Below, piece after piece: positions 44,580 through 57,500 of a stretch of 64,000 bases of DNA; position 1 is the stretch's first letter; every line of letters starts with the position of its first letter. This DNA is from Anthostomella pinea (lineage: Eukaryota > Ascomycota > Sordariomycetes > Xylariales > Xylariaceae). The notes beneath the pieces were generated by a model. It was not told the DNA's origin, did no database searches, and was given only the letters and a program-made list of their open reading frames with translations. The translations under genes were made by a program, and so were the position numbers. The stretch lies in NCBI GenBank assembly GCA_963556695.1, contig CAUWAG010000007.1, forward strand, positions 2,542,001-2,606,000, given 5' to 3'.

Positions 44580-47500
44580 TACCTAGCTTTTATACCGGGT
44601 GATATTCAACGATCTTTTAAACGATATTTAGAAGTTTCTTACTATTTTTTAAAATATTATTTTAAACTGCGAGATATTTTAAACAAATTATAATACTTTT
44701 ATAACTGTTTATATTAAAATGAATATAAAATCCGTATTTTTTACGTATATTATTCTTAATATTTGTAAATTCTTTTTTACCTTCATATATAAATAAGTAG
44801 TTAATTTTATTAAAGTTTTACTTTTCATTCTAACGCTCAATCGTACGCTATTTTAAGTTAACAATTTTTGTTTATAATAAAATATTTTACCACTTACTTC
44901 ATCATTAAAATGATTATTTAATTTATAAGAAATATTATAAAATCACAAGTTTTTTATACTAGTCGTCGTTTTTAAATAACAATCTTTTATACGATTATTA
45001 ACGGTTGATAAATACGTTTAAAAATTAAGTATATAATATATAATAATAGTTATATATATTTATATAAAAATCTATCTTATTGTTTATAATGTTTCAAGGT
45101 TTACTTATTTAACTATCTTAATTTTAATTACCTTCTATGGAAATTTGTATATGCTTTCAAGCTATATATATTTAATATACGTGTTATTAACAGTGTTATA
45201 AGATTAAATAAAGAGGGTTGATTTTCTTTCAATAAATTTTTAAAAGTCATTAAAAGAAATAAACGTCGTTCGTTTAATAGTTTGTTTTACTTATAACTAG
45301 TTTTTATAATGATTATTAAGCTTAAACTTAACTATACAGATAAAAAGCTAATTAAAAACTTGTCTATTTTATCGTAATAACATCGAATTTAACCTTTAAC
45401 ATATGTATTAAGTTTTTAAATTTCAATATTTATTATCGCGTTAATATTTTTAATTTTATACGTTAAATAACCCGGTTCTATTTTTATTATTGTACAAACT
45501 ATCGTTAAACTTATATTCCACATATTTAATTGTACTTGTTAAAAGCATACAATCGGTATAAAGTTTTATTTTATAACTATATTATTAACTTATTAATCCA
45601 GTATCTAACGCAATATTATCTTCACAATGAAGTGTTTTATATTAAATAATAATCACTTTTTAAAGCCTACGTTATACTGACTTTTTTATACATTAAAAAA
45701 GCATCTTTTTATATTTTAACGATCTTTATACTAATTATAAGAACTTATTTATTAGAGTAAGACTTTTAAATATACAATAAATAAATAGTTTATATTTAAT
45801 ACTTATTTATAATAAGCGTTATATAAACGAGATATATATAAATTTAAAAACATTTTATATCTTCAATTCCTAAATCCATTGTAATATAGTTTATAAACTA
45901 ATATATTACGTATTATTAACTATATGAAAATAATAATAAACTAAATTAAATATATATTAAAATATTCGGCTTCTAATCTTATAAACCTATATTTATAAAT
46001 GTATGTCTTTTTCTGTATATATAAGAACCGTGTGTTTCGTTATATTTTAAATAAAGGGTTTAAAACTTTTTAATATCGATATTAACCCAGTTTTGCCGTT
46101 TTTATATATATTACTTACCATCATATTATGTATAATAAATAATAATTTTTTAATAAAAAAATAACTTTTACTTTGCCGTTATTATATAAATGTTATAGCC
46201 GTATAATAATATATCTTGTCTAATATAACGTAAAGATTTGGCATTTTTTATAGATTATAATATTAAATTTTATAACTAAATAGCTTCTTTTTTATACCGC
46301 GGTGTTTTATATAAATTTAAAAATGATATAATATAATGTGTTTGTACTAATAATACATTTTTATCATAATAAATCATACTTTATTTAGTTTTTGTTAATT
46401 CATAGTTATTAAGTAAGTTTTAAGTAATATTAGTTAATACTTATACGTACGTATCAAAATAAAATAAAATATCGAAGTTAAAATGAAGTAAATAATATAT
46501 ATACATATAATTACGTGTATATTTTGATACATTTATAAAAAGAAAAAAGAAAAAGAAAAGGTTTAATTAGCTAAAAAGCATAGTAAAAACTTTGCCGCGT
46601 ATAAGCTAGGTTTAACTTACGCGCTAGCTAGTTAAAAGGGACGTTGATTATATGCTAGGATAGCTGTGGTTATTTTAAGAAGTTTACTTAGCCTTTTATT
46701 AAATTAGAATAAATAAGGCTTTTTAATATTATTGTAAATAAATAATAAATAATAAGGTCTTCTTAATATATTTCCAAAAATACTTTTTTTCTTTTTTCTT
46801 AATAATTTATTAATAAATAAGCATGTAGTTACTCTTATGTATAACATCGTTACTTATTTTATAAATTTCTTTAAACCCCCTAGCTTTTTAAAAGCTACTT
46901 ATATAAACTTGTAACTTACTTTATTATATACTTTCTTTTAACTTATTGATAATAAGTTGATATTTTATTACTTGTCCTACATTCCTTAATAAAACGCTAT
47001 ATAAATCTCACGTTATCATTTTTAAGCTTATTTGATAAAAACGCCAATTATTATACTTTTAGTATTGTTATTAACGCTCTTATTAGTCGGTTTCTAAGTA
47101 TAACTATTAAGATTTTATAATTTACGTTTATAAGCGTTAAATACCTATAATTTTCAACATTTAGCTTACTTCTTTTTCACAAAGCTTATTAGCACGTTCT
47201 TTGTTTAGTTTTTAAAAATCTTTTTAGCTTTAAATATTTAATCATATAATATAGCTAATAATAATAATAAAAAACTCTTTTCCATTCTTTTTTTCTTTAA
47301 AAAACGCTTTATAAAGCTTAAAAGGTAATTTATTAACACTTAAAGATTTCCCGCTATAATCTTTTAAATAACCTTACGGATATTTTTTATATCTATTGCT
47401 TGTACTAAGGCTTTGCTTTCTTTTAATTTTATTTACGTAGTTATCGTATTAAATACTCGCTTTTCAACTTTTAAATTTAAAACAATTTTGTTTATAGCCT

Positions 47501-50500
47501 CGTACAAAATATATAAGGTACTTTATTCATTTCTAATATATTGATTTTTAATTTATCGTTGAAATAAATCTTTAATCTTGATCCATATATACAATGCCTC
47601 TACAAAACTTTCGCTTAAAATATAATGCTTTATTTTAACTTTCGCAACATATTACTCACTGTTTATCTTTATTAAAAAGTATTATTTAATCTTTATTATT
47701 AATATTTTTCTTTTTAGGCAAACTTTTTTTTTAATCACGCTTTTTAACTGCTGTAAATTGCGTTGTTCCATTCTGTAATCGGCATAGCTCTTTTAATTCT
47801 GCCCTAATAATCTCTTAATCATTCTTTTTAAAAGCGGTTTACTTTTTCCAAAAAATTTGACGTTTCATATTATCGTTTTACTAGCTTTTCTTTTTACTTT
47901 TTTTCTTCTTCTTTTAAGCTAATAGCTTAAAGGTTTTTAAATCTTTTTTTATAAAGTTATATATAAATTATAAGTATTTATAAAGTAATAACTTTTTATA
48001 AAAGAAGGACTCATTATAAAGCGTTTCTTTTTATTACTGTTTTTTTACTTTTAGTTTAATTTGTATTTATTTTACTATATTCCGAAACTTCTTTAATATA
48101 ACATATATTTTTAATAGCTTAAGCCGTAACTTAAATCGCTTTAAACCTTACATATAATAACTAGGAATTTAAGTCTTAATGTTACCGCTTTCTATTATTT
48201 TTATATGTTAGAAGACTTTATATCTTATTTACGGCTTTAAAATAATTGCTCTTTTTGTAAGTAAAGCGTATCTATTTAATTATTTTTTCAAGCTTACTAT
48301 CGTCTATCTTTTTCTCATAAAATAATTCTTCATAACTAGGTTTATTTCTCGCCAGTTATTTACTATATTATATTAATAATTATCAAGTTATACCATTATC
48401 CTCATTATAACCGCTATATATCTAAAATGATTTTTTTTTACGTAACCTTATTTATGTTAAAAATAACGATGTTTTAACCCCTTTTTACTGTATTATAAAA
48501 AGTGAGAAATGAATAAGCATTATAATATTATCCTTAGATTTCCAGCTATTTTAAACGCTTAATAACTTAAATTAAAACATAAACGTTACTTATCATTAAC
48601 TTCCTTTATCAATTCATATAATCGAATATTCGGTCTTTATTGGCCTAAATAATCGTATTATCATTTAAAACAGTCGCGCCTTCTTTGGACTATCCCGCTT
48701 TATTTACTATTATTTTAATAAATTTAATACTGATCATTCTTATTATTGCTTAATTTTTTTGATAAAAGCTTTTCATATTACCAATATATTAAAAGCCCTC
48801 GCCTTAATACCGTCATATAAGATATTAAAACGGGCTATATTTTAAACTAAGTTAATGTTTAAAAATAATCTTAATTAATATTTCTTACATAAAATGGTTT
48901 ATTTTATGATGAGCGTAAGTAACAAAAGTTTAATATCACCGCCTTTACTAACAGATTGGTTTTAATAATATAGGCTTTATTACGGCACGTTTAATACTTA
49001 TTATTAATTAATTAATTAATAGCTCCGATCTTAAGCTTTATAACTTAACTTTTTTCCTTTTTTATATTATTAAACCTTTTTCTTTATAAGAAAGGCTTAA
49101 ATAAATTAAGGGCTTCGTTAAAAAAATTACTATGCGACTTTTAAAACACCTATTTTATCTAACCTAGCTAAACTATATCTTCTTATCTTATAATATATTA
49201 AAAATCAAAATCTTTTCCGCTTATATAATTAATTTATATCTTGTTTTACTATTACCTTAAAAAGAGTAATTAAAAAAGTTTATAAAGCCTATACAATACG
49301 TTTTTACTAACCGTATTATATAACGAAACGATAATAAAGGTTTTAACATTTAAAATAATAATCTTTTAATTAATATACTTCTTTATAGCTTCTTTTAAAT
49401 AAAAATTGAAATTAAAAGTTATAAAGTTTTTTTATAAGATAACGACGAGATCGCTTCCGGTTATACCGTACTTAATAATAAAGGGCTTTTAAACTTTAAC
49501 AGTTATAATTATTTCGCCTTATACTCGCTGTAAAACCTTTCACTTTTATTATTCTTAGTATCTTATAAATGCGGTATTTTTATTATATCTTGGGTTTTTT
49601 TTCGTTCGTTGAGATAATTTAAATATATGATAATTCCTTATTGAATACTATATTTCTAAATTAATAAATATAATATCTATTAACATATCAATTAAAAAAG
49701 AGTCTTTAAACGGCAGTGTTTTTATTATCATCTTTTATAATAAACATAAAGTGGTTTTCTATAACGTTGTTTTTAAATTAAATAAAAATTAATTTAAAGG
49801 TTCTTACAATCTTTTTAACTCTAGTATTGTTTTAAAATTCTTGCTTATTTAAACTTTATTGTTTTATAACTTATAAAAATATAGCTTTAATTAAGCTTTA
49901 TAATAATATTATATATTAAAAAAATTATAATTCCGTCATTTTTATATTGTTTATTTTTAAAAAAAAATCAATTTTTTTACGAAGTATATACTTAATCCAA
50001 ATCGGTATAAATAAAACAAGTTCGACATAACCTTGTCTCCATTATTGTTTTTAATTTTCTATATTACTTTTCGGGCTTTTCTATCTTTTTACAGCCTCGG
50101 TTTTATTGAAAATAGCGTATTTGTTAAGATTTTAGGTTTTATTATCGACGTATATATAGTATACAATATCCGGTTTTATTAATGTTTATATTCATATTTA
50201 TTTTAACTTTTACTTTAACGTTTACGTTAATGTTTATATTAATAAGAATTATAAACGCTGATAATTTAATTATAAAAGCTTTGACTATTTGTACGTATAT
50301 TTTAACAAGTATTTGAAACAAATTATTTAGATTCTATACTTTTATAACGTTAAAAAAACTTAAGAGAAAATATAACCATTTATCTTTTTTTCTTAGCTAT
50401 TAAGAAACGTAAAGTCGATTTAACTAATATATAAAGGTTATCGTAAAGTGTTTGATTTTCTAACAGGAAGTTAAAATATCGTATTAAAGCCTTTTTTTCC

Positions 50501-51230
50501 CCCGTTATTTTTACCGTAGTTTTTCATTTGTTTATAATTATATCTGTTTAACGTTATTTATTACAAGATTTTTAATAATTAATAATTGTATTCAGTATTT
50601 CTTCAAATAAATTTACTTTACGTATTTTACGTATAGCGTTTACGTTTTATAATAACAACGTTATTATAACTATCTTGTCTTATATATCTTTATTTTAAAT
50701 AAAAGTTTATACTAATTAACGAGGGTTTTTCGTACAGAATTTAAATTTCTTATAATTTGAAATGTCTAATAATAAAACGTAATAAGCATTTAAATTACTT
50801 GAAATATATTTAAATTTATGTTTTAATATCTTTAACTTTTATACTAGGTAAACAAAGTTAAGATCTTAACCGGTTTTAAAGTTAAGGTAAAAAAAAAGCA
50901 ACCGTTAAAATAGTTGTACAACCGTAATACTTTTATACTAATTAAGTTTATTAATACTTTTATAACAAGCTATAAAAAAGCATGTTTTTATTTTATTACT
51001 TTTCATTCTTATTAATAAATGTAAGAAAAAATTCGATTTACAAGATGTACGCTTATATAGCTTCGTGCTTAAAGATTAAAATTATTATACGTAATTAATT
51101 AATAAGTTATACGCTAGCGCATCGAATAGCTACTTAATACATGGGCTTCTTTTTATTATTTTTTAAATAAAGCTATAAATAAATCTATTGCATCTTTTTA
51201 TACCCGTCCCGGGCTATAAGTCTGTTCATT
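44580..51230. repeat. AT-rich, ORF-less block, right part (RIP-like)
   Basis: 6.6 kb of extremely A/T-rich sequence without open frames longer than a few dozen codons. It contains the decayed LINE reverse transcriptase at 46.7-47.3 kb. A small GC-richer patch lies at about 46570-46680. Composition returns to normal near 51230. Confidence 0.8.
46690..47330 (-). mobile_element. Decayed LINE (non-LTR) reverse transcriptase relic
   Basis: Reading the minus strand through stops and frame changes gives reverse-transcriptase landmarks in the right order. LPFKLYKAF at 47302-47328 corresponds to the DGLPxEFYKAFW block. ENYRYLTLINVNYKI within 47055-47158 corresponds to NYRPxTLLNxDYKI, followed by LRNRLIRAL. 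VAFKKLGGLKKFIK at about 46880-46935 corresponds to WxxLxxFGFxxxFI. LFTIILKSLIYSNL at about 46700-46760 corresponds to the LLFxLALEPL block after RQGDPLS. Stops and K/I/N/Y-biased substitutions are what C-to-T and G-to-A mutation would produce. The element is dead; its full extent within the block is unknown. Confidence 0.7.
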
Positions 51231-53776
51231 ATAACGAACTATCGAGGTAGCAGGTGTTTGGGTTTGTTGATGTTACAATGTGCGAGGACAAGAGAAATAA
51301 GAGACGTTTTTCTTCCTTTTTTTTCTTTTTCTTTACAACCATAATTACAAGCAATGTACCAATAGATTGGAGTGATATTAAAGCTGAAGCCGAATGTGAC
51401 CCCTTTGCCCCATTATGCCTCGTAAATTGTGGTAGCTGCCTAGCCTCCTACAGGCAGGCACAGCTGACCCCTGGGCCGCCGCACGAGGTACCTGAAGACC
51501 CCTATGGCCGCCAAATGGTACCGCCTAGACCCCTGGAAGCGCTAGCCACACAAATGCACAAGCCCACGTCGGTACAAAAGGGGAAATGGGCAAGCCCCCT
51601 CGGGCCAATCAGATGATCTACGACCCCACGCGTACGAAGCCTTGGTCCTTGGTGAACCTCTACACGAGATGAGGTTGATGAAATTCCATGTCGCCTCAAT
51701 TTCCCCGTCCAGTCCTCACGTGTGCACGCATTGGTTTGTCTAATTTCCTGATCCGAAGTGGCAGTCACGAGGTGTTCATTTGAGTCAATTGTCGTCCCAT
51801 ATCTGAATACCTAGTGTGGCAAAAAGGCATGCCCAAGAGACAGTGATGAGTTGTCTTCTTGTTTCTCCTATTCAGCTGACCTGTGACTGTCAGCAATTGT
51901 CCAAGTGCATGTCGGCATCTGTCTCATTCCACCCAGCAGAATACGAGGGTGGTCCCCAATGGATACAATAGCATCTCGATCTCTGGGGATTGAAGCCATT
52001 GCTGTAACAGCAGAGAACGGACTGCTGCATCACGTAGCATCAATTGAAAGCCGCTGCAAACAGTGAACATGCCAATCTGCAGCCTCACGGCTTCATGCAC
52101 GATACCGGTACCCCGTAATTGGACATTGAACTCCAGTGAGTCCAGTCGTCCGAAATCAAAATGTCGTGTCACGGAGCCACAGAGTCACAGGCCGAACGAG
52201 ATTTCAAGTACTGTAAAGCCCGGTCAAATGCGGGGTTCACTGCAGCGGCAAGTGGCGGCGGCGGGAACATCGTGTTGATCCAGGGCACACACAAGCTCCC
52301 GGTCCATTTATCTCCATGCCCTGGGACCTCGGGACGGGACCTAGGCGGCTCATCAATCTTTTTTTAGATCCCGCCCGATCAAAGACAGAATATCAGGAGA
52401 GTGGTGTGGTGGTCCCATATGTGTGTCTCTTAATGAGTGTGTGCAGTGGGTGACATTTGTGTGTTAATGCGGTGACACCTCGTGACACAACTATTGACTG
52501 ACACGACACCCCAACTGCATCTCTAATATCCGCATCCCGTCATCACCACTACAGGCCAACTGGCAGCAGATCAACATGCCTTTGTCCCGGCAGCAAACAG
52601 CAGCATTATCACCGTCAAATTTCATGTGTACATCAGTCAACTGGTAGCAGAGGATGTCTGTCTGTCCTGATCCATCGCAATGGTCCTCGGTCTGAAATTC
52701 TTCTTCTTCTTCTTCTTCTTCTTCTTCTTCTACTACTTCTCCTCATCATCATCATCATCATACGCTTTCGTCATAGCTTTCGTGGTCATGAGTCATCATC
52801 TGCCCTCGAGGGCAGGCTTTATAAGAGCTTCCACGTCCCCCCCAAAAAAAACCCAGATAGCCAGCCTCCCCACCCCCACCCCCACCCCCCCCCCATTTCT
52901 CATCCATCCATGGCGGATGACGCCTAGCCTAGTGAGATATCCCCCCTTTCCCGAGTTGCCTGTGCTCTGGTCTAAGAACCACAGCGGCGGCGGCGGCGAT
53001 GCCAAAAAGCCTCTTCCATCCTGGATTGAATATCCGGGCAGCGCCATGCGTCCAACTTCCTTCAAAGATCGAGGTTGAGATGGTAGAGTGGCCGACGGAA
53101 GATGCGTCAGACAGACTGGTACGGCGCGCCAGCTGAGTTCCATCGGTTTCCTCGAGTGTTTCCAAAATGAAGCAGGTGAAGTTTATAAGAAGAATGAGAA
53201 CGAGGTCCACGAAGCCAAGAGGTTGCCGCACCGGAGCCTCCCATTGGGCCGTACCGGATCTCGCAGATGTCCACGGGAAAGAAAGGTCGGTTCCGTGTGA
53301 CAAAGCACGCTTGCAAAAGCAGAAGTCCAACCCTCGTGAACCGGCCTGGTTCTGTGATTCCCCAAAAGCCGGAGATGGAAAGGACGTCATCATCGTAAGT
53401 CGTTGTTAGAAGAAGGGAAAGTGGAAAACCGAAGCAATCATTTCGGAAGGGAGAGGACCGCCTTATGTATGGAAATTTGTCATGGTAAGATCGTTTCGTC
53501 AAAGTCGTTCATTGATTCGTTAGGGTCGTAAAATCGTCGATTTATGCAATTTTTGTCTCTCCGTCTCTCTCATTGGGGGTATGCTGGGTGTGGGTATTCC
53601 GCGGAATATGCCAAGGGGGATAAGCTGTGAAGCTTCACCAAGTGTATATGTCAATACTGGACGCCTCGCTCCTCTGTGTATGTCCCTCTCTCGTGTGCTT
53701 GTGTCCAGTGGCTAGGATTCATCCTGGTTTCATGTACGGTTTCGGCCAATCGGGATGTCAAACCATTCCCTCTCCC
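51231..53776. other. Intergenic, 2.5 kb, boundary of the AT-rich block
   Basis: Normal composition resumes. The AGGACAAGAGAAATAAGAGA purine stretch at about 51287-51305 could be a degraded polypurine tract. TTC and ATC microsatellites lie at 52698-52761 and poly-C/poly-A runs at 52838-52892. The open frames 52929-53393 (-) and 52680-53078 (+) lack recognisable domains and overlap low-complexity sequence. Confidence 0.4.
52698..52761. repeat. TTC and ATC trinucleotide microsatellites
   Basis: A TTC run (52698-52730) is followed after a short spacer by an ATC/TCA run (52743-52761). Intergenic. Confidence 0.85.
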
Positions 53777-54564
53777 TCACTCGAAGGACGCGGTCGAGCT
53801 GCTGCTCGAGTGATGCCCAGACCTGTGGCGGCTGTCCCTGTGTCCATGGCTGTGGCTGGATGAAGTATGACGAGACTTCTTGCGCCTGCCGGAATCATTG
53901 GCCGGAAGCCCCTGAACGATGCCGTTGCGGGCCAGCATGCCTCCATTGACTGAAAAGTTCCGGCAGACCATGAAGGCTCTCATGGCTGCATTCTCCTGGG
54001 CCAGGTTGTCCGATTCGTATGCAAGATCTGTCTGGTACTCGCGTCCGTTGACCAGAACCAGGCATGTAAAGCCACTGTGGTCTCTGTAACACTCGTACGT
54101 AGGGTCTTGCCACCCACGACGCCGGCACAGACCTATCGGATCTCATGTTAGCTGCTGATCCTGGAAGATCCCCCATTCGATACCAATGATGCCGGGTGCA
54201 TGAATGCAGCCCTGATGACGCGCTGGGGATCGAGGGTAATATATGTATGCATGACAGCCCAACGGCGAGAAGCCTCAGATGGAACGTGGAGCTCGTTTAC
54301 ACGCAGCCCAGGGACGGGGGTTCTCTGGACAGACTGCCAGACAGCATGTATGTATTCATGTTCATGTCGTTGTGGCAGCGGCAGGAACACGATGGCAACC
54401 TGCACGTCCTCGCGATGCAGGGGCTCGCCCACGTGTGTAAGAGGAACTCCCGTCCTTCAGCCCCACCGCACAGCATCACCGTGGATGATTGGAAATGGTG
54501 AAGTCACCGGGATGCTCAAGTAGGCAAACTTACTCTCGAGATACTGCATGTAAAAGCCTCCCAT
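53777..54564 (-). CDS. Small double-stranded RNA-binding domain protein
   Basis: Two exons, 54534-54564 and 53777-54132, join in phase to 128 residues. The intron (54133-54533) is 401 nt, with GTAAGT, GCTAAC and TAG. The spliced N-terminus MGGFYMQYLESLCRRRGW leads into a dsRBD-like pattern: QDPTYECYRDHSGFTCLVLV, NGREYQTDLAYES, then AQENAAMRAFMVCRNF. This is the alpha-beta-beta-beta-alpha order expected of a dsRBM, filling residues about 5-75. The tail is Ser/His/Arg-rich and low-complexity. The ATG has a good ACCATGG context. Fungal dsRBD proteins bind structured RNA; the target is unknown. A 5' extension or an extra exon inside the long intron cannot be excluded, but the best alternative exon there (54184-54446) breaks the frame. 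Confidence 0.6.
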
Positions 54565-57500
54565 GGTGCCGACTTGTCTCCAAAGGCTTTCCGTAAAGAC
54601 CCGGCTGTACCAAAAACTCGAAATAAGAAACAACCCCCACACCAGATGTCGAGCAGATCCGTATATTCCCGGGGTGGTGAGTGACAATGTGTCAGGGCAA
54701 GCACGGGAGAGTAAGTCCAGGCGCCTTCGAGTATGCAGTCGAGCCCAACCAGGGGAAGGGGTGATGAGGTATCGAGATTGACAAGACCGGTAAGGCAGCA
54801 GTGACTGTAGACGATGGGTTTGTACTACGGGGTGGAGGAGGTGTGGTTGTGGTGGTGTTGAAGAAGGAGGTTATGCTACGTATTCAGGGCTGCGGTGCAG
54901 AAGAACGAGCCATCGACAGCGAGACATGTGTGCTTTATTGCAGAAATGAGTTGTCAGTGCGGGGCAGGGATATCTAAACTCGGAATCAAGGGGACCAGGC
55001 CGAAGAGAAACGGAGTTGGAAGGGAACGAGTTCGACAGACGCAGGTAGAGATGCGGCTCTTGAAGAGTGTGACCCATCCTGATGTGTTGGCGCGAGTCGA
55101 AGCCAGTTGATAAAACCTCAAGAGACTAGGCAACTCCACCGCAACACATGGGGTATGCATTCTCAAAGGCGATCATCTCTGATAAGTATCGCCGTATCCC
55201 TTCTGGCAGAATGTGGTACCGCGGTCTTCGTCTGGGTTCTGTCCCATACCCTGTCCGACAATGGGGACCAGCTGGGTAAACAGACGCTGAATATGCAGAG
55301 GTAGGCATAGTGAAGTGGCAAAATGAAACTGGAACCGAATCTGCGGCCAGTCCACGTCCTCGGCGGAACTGCAAAAATTCAGAAGAGAACAAAGAGAAAA
55401 CAAAGGCACTCTGGCGTGTCCCCTGGGGCCGGCTACCAGTCACGTCTCCTCATTGAGACGTCTCGGCGAACCGAGAAGAGGGATGTGCCTGGTTCGTGTA
55501 CGGGGGGTACAACGACAGAGAGGAAGAGGAGAAGCAGACTGTCATGGCAAGGTCCCTCAGACGGCCACTACTAATGCAGCAGCAATCGAGCCAGAGAATG
55601 ATAGCTGGTACTAGGAAGCGACAGTGTGGTTTTGGAACCGACAGAAGAAGCCGAAGAAGAAGAAGAATGATACCTCCCCACGTACATGCACGGCCATCTG
55701 TCATGCTACCACGATGCCTGTCTGTGGATGTACGCGCATGTATCCTGTATGTACAGACCCATGTACACGACAGGGACTCGGGGATCGAAGTGCGAGATGA
55801 GAGAGGGGTTCGACCGACGTGACGAGACGTGACGATGAAGTTGCAAATTCCGACAATATCAGAGCCGGAAACCAATCCAATGGATCAGATGGGATGCCTT
55901 GCAGAGGTAGACCGCACGCGTAGTGGGCCGAGGGGAGGGGGTCAGCGATACGCACACCCGAGTCAAAATAAACAGCGTAGGCAGAAGCACACGGACAAAT
56001 CAGGCCAGCCGATGACGGTGGCCGAGGGACACTCAGCTAACTTGCTTAAGATAGAGGCAAAATATGACTGGGGCGTCTGCGGTGGCTAACGATGCAGTGA
56101 AGAGGTTGGAGAAGCGTGAAGAAGGGCCGGTGGCAATACTTGTGCAGTCGGCGGCGGCCAGGTACTCCGTACGGAAGTAGGTCTGGGTTTTCCTCGTCGA
56201 TTTCCCGGCATTTCCCCCTCTGGATGGAGCAGGGAGCCAGACGTTGCTGGTGAGCAAGTCGACTGACTGGTTGACTGGCCCAAGAGCCGGAACCGTGAAG
56301 TCGGTGAACAAAAATGAGATGCATGAACACTAACTGGGCTGCCGGGCCACCCTGGTCTCGATGGGAACCCGGTCTCTGCCCTAAGAAGCTATTGGGTCTG
56401 TGGGAGAGCCATTGGAGAGCCATTGGAGAGCCATTGGAGACGCTGCGAGGGCCGACAGGAGCCATCGAGAGGTCGACGGGCCATTGGCCAATTGACCGGA
56501 CAGAGGCGAGGCGACTAGCCAGAGTGCTCAGTCGAGACGCTTAACACCTCATGCAGGATGAGTTGGCATTGCCGCTTGACATTAAAATCAAGATAGACGT
56601 TGTCCCGTGCATGTCAGGATGGGTACGTGTACGAGCCGCCTGCAGCACGGCCGGCCCTGGGGCGAGGTACTGGTACTGGTCTCGACCTGACCCGACAGAC
56701 CCCGACGAGTGGGTGCATATGGCGAGGTGGGCGCCGTTCATGATGACGATGGCGATGGCGCGGGCGTGATGGGACGGAGAACATGTGTGAATGAATGAAT
56801 GTAGGCAGAGGTAGATGTAGTTGGTTGGTTGTAGCGCTACAATCCGTTCCGCGCTTCCAGCAAAGCAAACCGAGACGCCGTGCACGTGGGAAGAGACGGC
56901 GACAGCGCGAACTCTGAAACTTCTACATACCAGTAGAAACTATCATGGGCGCTTGGACCCTAGCTTATTTTCACTTATCAGACACCGCATTTGGGCAGGC
57001 AAACTGGAGGAGGAAGGATTCCAGAAATGTAGAAACGAAAATGGGAAGGCGTTTAGAAGATAATAGTGGAAAAGGATACCCTTGTATGCCTAGGCTGGGC
57101 AGTGGTAGGCTGGTAGGCTGGTAGCGTTGCATACAACGATCTTGGTATCTACTCGGTGTTAGTCCTACCAGATAACACCAATCGGGAATCAATGGCCGAC
57201 GATATTGAGAATAATACTACCAAAACTTGTACTCGTGATCCTTCCACTTCCAATAAGGGTAAGAAGCTGTAAACCACTAGTGCACATACTTTACATACAC
57301 AGAACGAGAGCTACAGAGAGAGGACCGCGTCCCGAGGTCCACAAAAGGCAAAAGGTCTTATGCAGACTAAGAGAAGCGCTTATGTACTACTTTTCAGGGA
57401 CTTGTCTCACGATGGCCTGGCCTATTGCAAACGCTCTATAGATACACCACCATCCCAGCATCGCTCACGAGCCAGAGAGAGACATACATGCATACATACA

